DNA from: an uncultured Allofournierella sp.
GTDB taxonomy: Bacteria; Bacillota; Clostridia; Oscillospirales; Ruminococcaceae
Assembly: GCA_944382705.1 (NCBI GenBank)
Contig: CALWNE010000054.1
Span: forward strand, 1 to 15,097
Direction: 5' to 3'
DNA: 15,097 nucleotides
Positions 12,501 to 15,097 of the stretch are shown one piece after another (position 1 is the first letter of the stretch; every line of letters begins with the position of its first letter). A program made the translations under genes and the position numbers. Below the pieces are notes generated by a model. The model did not search any database. It was given only the letters and a program-made list of their open reading frames with translations, and had not been told where the DNA came from.

Positions 12501-15097
12501 CGTACAGCGGCACCCACTGACCACTGGAATCGGTGCTGATCTTCATCATGGGCACCACCACCACGAGGCCGGATTGAGCCCGCTCCGACGAAATGGGTTG
12601 GTTTGTGCTGTAATTCAGTTCGCCTGCCTGGTATACACTCGCCGCAAAGCTCATATATGCGCCGGTCTGCCACCGGTTATCCCCCAGCAGCAGGTTGGTA
12701 CCGGTGGAGGTGCCGTCCTTGTTGTACTGGAATTTATCGTACTCCAACAGAACATCACCGGTGGAAAAATAACCTGCCGGAATATTGGTTTCTCGCAGGA
12801 TATAATAGGGATGGGCGCTGTAATCCACCTCGCTGGGCAAAACCACCTCGCCCTTATGGTTTGTTGTCAGGTTTGTGCTAATCGGCACAGACTGCACTTT
12901 GTAACGCTCCACAAGGTTTGACTGCTCTCGAATGGGATTGCCGTCGGCATCCAGCTCGGCACGATACAGCGCAAAGGAAGCGCCTTCTACGGGATTGCCG
13001 TTCTGGTCCAGCTTGACCAGCACATTGTCCACTGGTTCCATGAGGTTGAAGGAAAGCGTCAGGTTGGAGTCCACATTTCCTCGCTCCATATAAAACATCT
13101 TGAGGGTATGCGTGGTGTTGCCCGCCAGGGTATCGCCTTCAAACATATCGGGATTCTGGCGGCCGGCCAGCTCAAACCGCTCTCGGATGGTGGTTGTGAT
13201 TGTGGTATTTTGATTGGGATCGCTGGCTCGTTCAATGGTGATTTCGCCGGTAGAAAAGTCGATGAGAACCTTCATTTCATCGTGAATGCCGCCCAAATCT
13301 GCTACCAGCACATCATCAATGAACACCCATACATCATCGTCACCGGAGAATTCGTACACCATGGGCTTTGCGTGGCTCTCATCATGCCCTACACTCACCA
13401 TGCCGCCCAAAGGCTGCTGGAATTCCACTTCCATGGTCAGGCCCAAATAGTGGTTGACCACAGCCGAACCGGCGGAAGACAGCCCTTCGTTAACCAATGC
13501 CCCGTTGCTCAGCTTGAACACCTCGCCAGCTGTATTGAAGGGAAAGAACTGTCCGTGCTCTACTGCGGGCGCATTGTAAAGTGTAAACCGATTGCTGCCT
13601 GTGCTGGCATCAAACTCTGCAAAGTTTTGGCGGCTGTTGTAGTAATAGTTTCCAGCTTCATTGATGGTAAACAAACCCTCAACATCCCGGTATACTTTAC
13701 GGTATTGCCCTGCCGATTGATCGTTGGGATCAAACAGATAAGCCAGGCTTTCTTGTGGGTCGTAGGTGCTTACTACGGTACCGCTCACTACATAATTGCC
13801 ATTTGCCTCTCTGGGGAATGTTTCGCTCAGATTCAAAACCGGGTAACCATCGCTGCCCAAGGTGTTCTTTACCAGCCCTTGGGTAACGCCGCCCACATTG
13901 CCGGTCCACTGGTTCCAGGTTCCTCCAACGCCGTTGCTTTTACGAAACAGCAATCCATGGCTTTGGTTGGAGCTTCCCTGCACCCCATTGATTCCCTGGA
14001 CGACAAGCTGTGCTTTTGGATCGTCCTCCATGCTATCTGACAGGTACCAATCGTACAGGGTGTAATCAAACAGGTTAATGGTAACATTGTCTGGATGTAC
14101 CGTATCCACAATATAGGGGCTTGCATCGAATTGATTGCGTTTGCTGCCGATGTTGATGGTCACACGGCATTGTTCATCGGTCAAGGTCAATTCATCCACA
14201 CTGTTTTTAATCTCCCGAACCTGTTTGCCGGTGGTGCCAGAGGGAATGTCAAGTCCTTCTATCGCCGTCTTGATTAGCTGCAATAGACCGTCGCCGGAAA
14301 CCCCCATGCTTACGCTGGTCTGCCGGGTATCCGATGCAGCCACTGCATTTTTTATGTTGTTATACAACATCTCTTTGCCAGTGACATAATCCCAAAGGGG
14401 TTTGTCCAGAGGGACGGAAAGCTTGTATCCATTGGAAAACTCCACCTGAACAGCGTGTATAGAACTGTTGACTGTGTCTTTCAGGTAGGCCAGGCTCTGG
14501 TCCAGCGCATCGGTAGTCGCCGTAGAGGTGGAGGAATCCCCGCCTTCCCCTACTATTCCACCCGCACTCACATCAATGCTAAAATCAAAAGGATGATTTG
14601 CAGTGGTTATGTGGGGCAACGAAATAATATTAGAGCCTTGAATCAAATGATTGTCTGCGCCCCAACTGATGCTCTTAATTGTAGCTTGCGCTGCATAGAC
14701 ATCTATGGCGTTATCCGCAGCATCCGTTTGCTGGTCTTGCTCACTATCCTGCTTTTGTTGTTGGTCGTCCGCTTCTCTATCACCGGTATCCTGTTCCGCT
14801 TCTTCGGGCGTTGCACTGCCGGTGGGCTGGGTGCTATCCTCACTGGGCGTTGCGCTGCCGGTGGGCTGGGTGCCGTCCTCTCCGGGTGTTGCGCTGCCGG
14901 TAGGCTGGGTGCCGTCCTCTCCGGGTGTTGCGCTGCCGGTGGGCTGGGTGCCGTCCTCTCCGGGTGTTGCGCTGCCGGTGGGCTGGGTGCCGTCCTCTCC
15001 GGGCGTTGCGCTGCTGGTGGGCTGGGTGCCGTCCTCTTCGGGCGTTGCGCTGCTGGTGGGCTGCGTGCGGTCCTCGTCGGGCGTTGCGCTGCTGGTG
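9529..15097 (-). CDS. Giant fibro-slime/SpaA-type pilus tip or ancillary protein with FPVTG anchor (N-terminus outside window)
   Basis: The frame is open from the right edge to the TGA at 9529, giving 1855 visible residues; the signal peptide is beyond the window. Visible numbering: 1-98 is a TQPTGSATPGEDG repeat stalk, then an acidic Gln-rich linker to about 138. A fibro-slime domain spans about 515-685, with EFSGDDDVWVFIDD (582-595) and DLGGIHD (600-606). SpaA/Cna-B modules lie near 690-790 (KLDQNGNPVEGASFALY; E-box LRETNIPAGY), 1055-1155 (KLDQDGNPLAGAQFSLY; LRETKAPTEEY), 1510-1640 (EETPMGY) and 1643-1805 (IIRETTVPKGY). FPVTG (1813-1817), a hydrophobic segment and KRRKS end the protein. Such proteins cap or decorate sortase-built pili and probably bind host or food ligands. 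The whole visible part has one Cys, typical of exposed Gram-positive surface proteins. A TTG at 14644-14646 has no ribosome binding site and is not the start. Confidence 0.9.
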   Translation of the reverse strand, partial: TSSATPDEDRTQPTSSATPEEDGTQPTSSATPGEDGTQPTGSATPGEDGTQPTGSATPGEDGTQPTGSATPGEDGTQPTGSATPSEDSTQPTGSATPEEAEQDTGDREADDQQQKQDSEQDQQTDAADNAIDVYAAQATIKSISWGADNHLIQGSNIISLPHITTANHPFDFSIDVSAGGIVGEGGDSSTSTATTDALDQSLAYLKDTVNSSIHAVQVEFSNGYKLSVPLDKPLWDYVTGKEMLYNNIKNAVAASDTRQTSVSMGVSGDGLLQLIKTAIEGLDIPSGTTGKQVREIKNSVDELTLTDEQCRVTINIGSKRNQFDASPYIVDTVHPDNVTINLFDYTLYDWYLSDSMEDDPKAQLVVQGINGVQGSSNQSHGLLFRKSNGVGGTWNQWTGNVGGVTQGLVKNTLGSDGYPVLNLSETFPREANGNYVVSGTVVSTYDPQESLAYLFDPNDQSAGQYRKVYRDVEGLFTINEAGNYYYNSRQNFAEFDASTGSNRFTLYNAPAVEHGQFFPFNTAGEVFKLSNGALVNEGLSSAGSAVVNHYLGLTMEVEFQQPLGGMVSVGHDESHAKPMVYEFSGDDDVWVFIDDVLVADLGGIHDEMKVLIDFSTGEITIERASDPNQNTTITTTIRERFELAGRQNPDMFEGDTLAGNTTHTLKMFYMERGNVDSNLTLSFNLMEPVDNVLVKLDQNGNPVEGASFALYRAELDADGNPIREQSNLVERYKVQSVPISTNLTTNHKGEVVLPSEVDYSAHPYYILRETNIPAGYFSTGDVLLEYDKFQYNKDGTSTGTNLLLGDNRWQTGAYMSFAASVYQAGELNYSTNQPISSERAQSGLVVVVPMMKISTDSSGQWVPLYGSGLAGYHEVDFNATDSTSALTQRQAVLTALLYQIYGSQHAKNDVYRYSAWTLDWSENNSRFQATLTDLPGDAQRYYWANNDVTESDLAASYYFLDLENLQAIFGDLYTKTKDQKLQGIADMIQQAAQQHTAGVEWSQLSEKQVWEAVAKGVADLLEQLEQQDEQAFGLLDVSEFNRIFSSRIYIPNAAPSLTVQKLDQDGNPLAGAQFSLYATQADANGNTNPLGTVVTGSDGTAYFHFGVAATPSASTASVLVQLTGDYLDLYLRETKAPTEEYIINDKVIPVRILQNGRIYADGLKVNDGITVRKGLGELVQTMARYAVPDSVNVTLRDITAGELNAATLDALLKGTVVDASAGQQGDDSILRTGRTLNLHYGLDNALLQYGTHPDPSTGVAPEPYFEADEGVLALEIQQNYLAHANEAVYTSVAAKQDLRDQDIRGLFTGSTTVVVRNRHENSRGNFFIHKTLAFSSAVSEDEQQQYQASYFGFDVKVDVAAAAQDNQWATDGAVYTIRDSSNNVVEQGTVTFKEITQGSNLYNIASVTMGTPAAGSSRIYTDGSSYLIWLKNGETVVVEGVPFRANITAQEVSAAADYTAQDAAVQGLAAYKTSVQVNAQGVVSGTTATGTVEEILNNPQFYFYNYVDKTSSITLEKKLAQGETSTLKFPFEVTLFQPGGGSLLTGNYQYTVHYADGTNNLEGTVTSGKLSVALGHEDKVTIEGLPVGAQYMVEETPMGYRPEGTIDGQSVTLSNNSLTGTVLAQPAQGAAVNQVVFTNTRSASITITKRNGQNELLSGAGFTLYDKDTGAVVRSERYTDLAMRTEIDVSDNAFDQDAMRYTASDGKTYIVHTVDAGGTPKYYYYRWLTDKEKQEFNSNKWTEEQNSKVEAIVEFTELPLTGDYIIRETTVPKGYVQPGEIQVGSLPKETADGSDVWVYDVLYTVTNHEEIKFPVTGLMGIGGLLAAGVTLVGAALVLAISNKRRKSVPGESSQS
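14806..15097. repeat. 39-bp in-frame tandem repeat (seven full units and a partial eighth)
   Basis: Unit starts are 14806, 14845, 14884, 14923, 14962, 15001 and 15040, plus a 19-base partial unit from 15079 to the edge. Each codes for 13 residues with consensus TQPTGSATPGEDG on the minus strand. Units at 14923 and 14962 are identical and that at 14884 differs by one base; outer units are more diverged (SSATP in place of GSATP, SEDS, DEDR). The array continues past the window. It forms a Pro/Thr/Ser/Gly/Glu-rich extended stalk near the N-terminus of the giant pilin. Confidence 0.97.

Noticed and set aside
14644..14646. TTG as start codon of the giant pilin
   Set aside because: The frame remains open for a further 150 codons to the window edge through an obviously coding 13-residue repeat, and there is no ribosome binding site before the TTG.
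14806..15097. CRISPR-like look of regularly spaced repeats
   Set aside because: Units are contiguous 39-bp tandem copies with no unique spacers and translate in frame as a surface-protein stalk.

Overview
The window looks like chromosomal DNA of a low-to-mid GC Gram-positive gut anaerobe, most likely a Clostridia member of the Oscillospiraceae/Ruminococcaceae type. The reasons are strong AGGAGG-type ribosome binding sites, LPXTG/FPXTG cell-wall sorting, class C sortases, a large fibro-slime pilus protein, a C_GCAxxG_C_C protein and a PF06541-type membrane protein, all common in that group. The genus cannot be fixed from the sequence.

Layout, left to right. (1) 1-160: thirteen N-terminal codons of a probable IS transposase run off the left edge on the minus strand, followed by two strong terminator-like hairpins. 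(2) 244-2087, minus strand: a VanZ-like membrane protein downstream of a 431-residue internally duplicated membrane protein (PF06541 type), probably one operon. (3) 2088-2438: a divergent intergenic region with a candidate promoter facing left and a structured, riboswitch-like leader facing right. (4) 2439-3809, plus strand: a 65-residue Cys-rich small protein, a strong terminator, then a 334-residue transglutaminase-like protein. (5) 3962-3997: a bidirectional terminator between convergent units. (6) 4021-5477, minus strand: a C_GCAxxG_C_C redox-type protein and a TDT-family transporter, separated by 5 bp. (7) 5644-5690: a strong terminator. (8) 5731-15097, minus strand: a sortase-assembled pilus locus.

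The pilus locus is transcribed right to left. It starts with a very large tip/ancillary pilin of at least 1855 residues, whose N-terminus lies beyond the right edge. This protein has a 39-bp tandem-repeat stalk, a fibro-slime domain, about four SpaA/Cna-B-like modules and an FPVTG anchor. It is followed by an LPKTG backbone pilin of 595 residues, then by two class C sortases. One sortase has the canonical DPF lid; the other has DAW in that place. Two hairpins without U-tracts sit between the pilin and the sortases and may set the ratio of structural subunit to enzyme. A third strong hairpin ends the operon.

The most promising items for follow-up are the structured leader upstream of the Cys-rich mini-protein, the altered sortase lid, the intercistronic hairpins, the homogenised 39-bp repeat tract, and an unassigned helical segment inside the giant pilin. 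No tRNA, rRNA, CRISPR array or prophage was seen.
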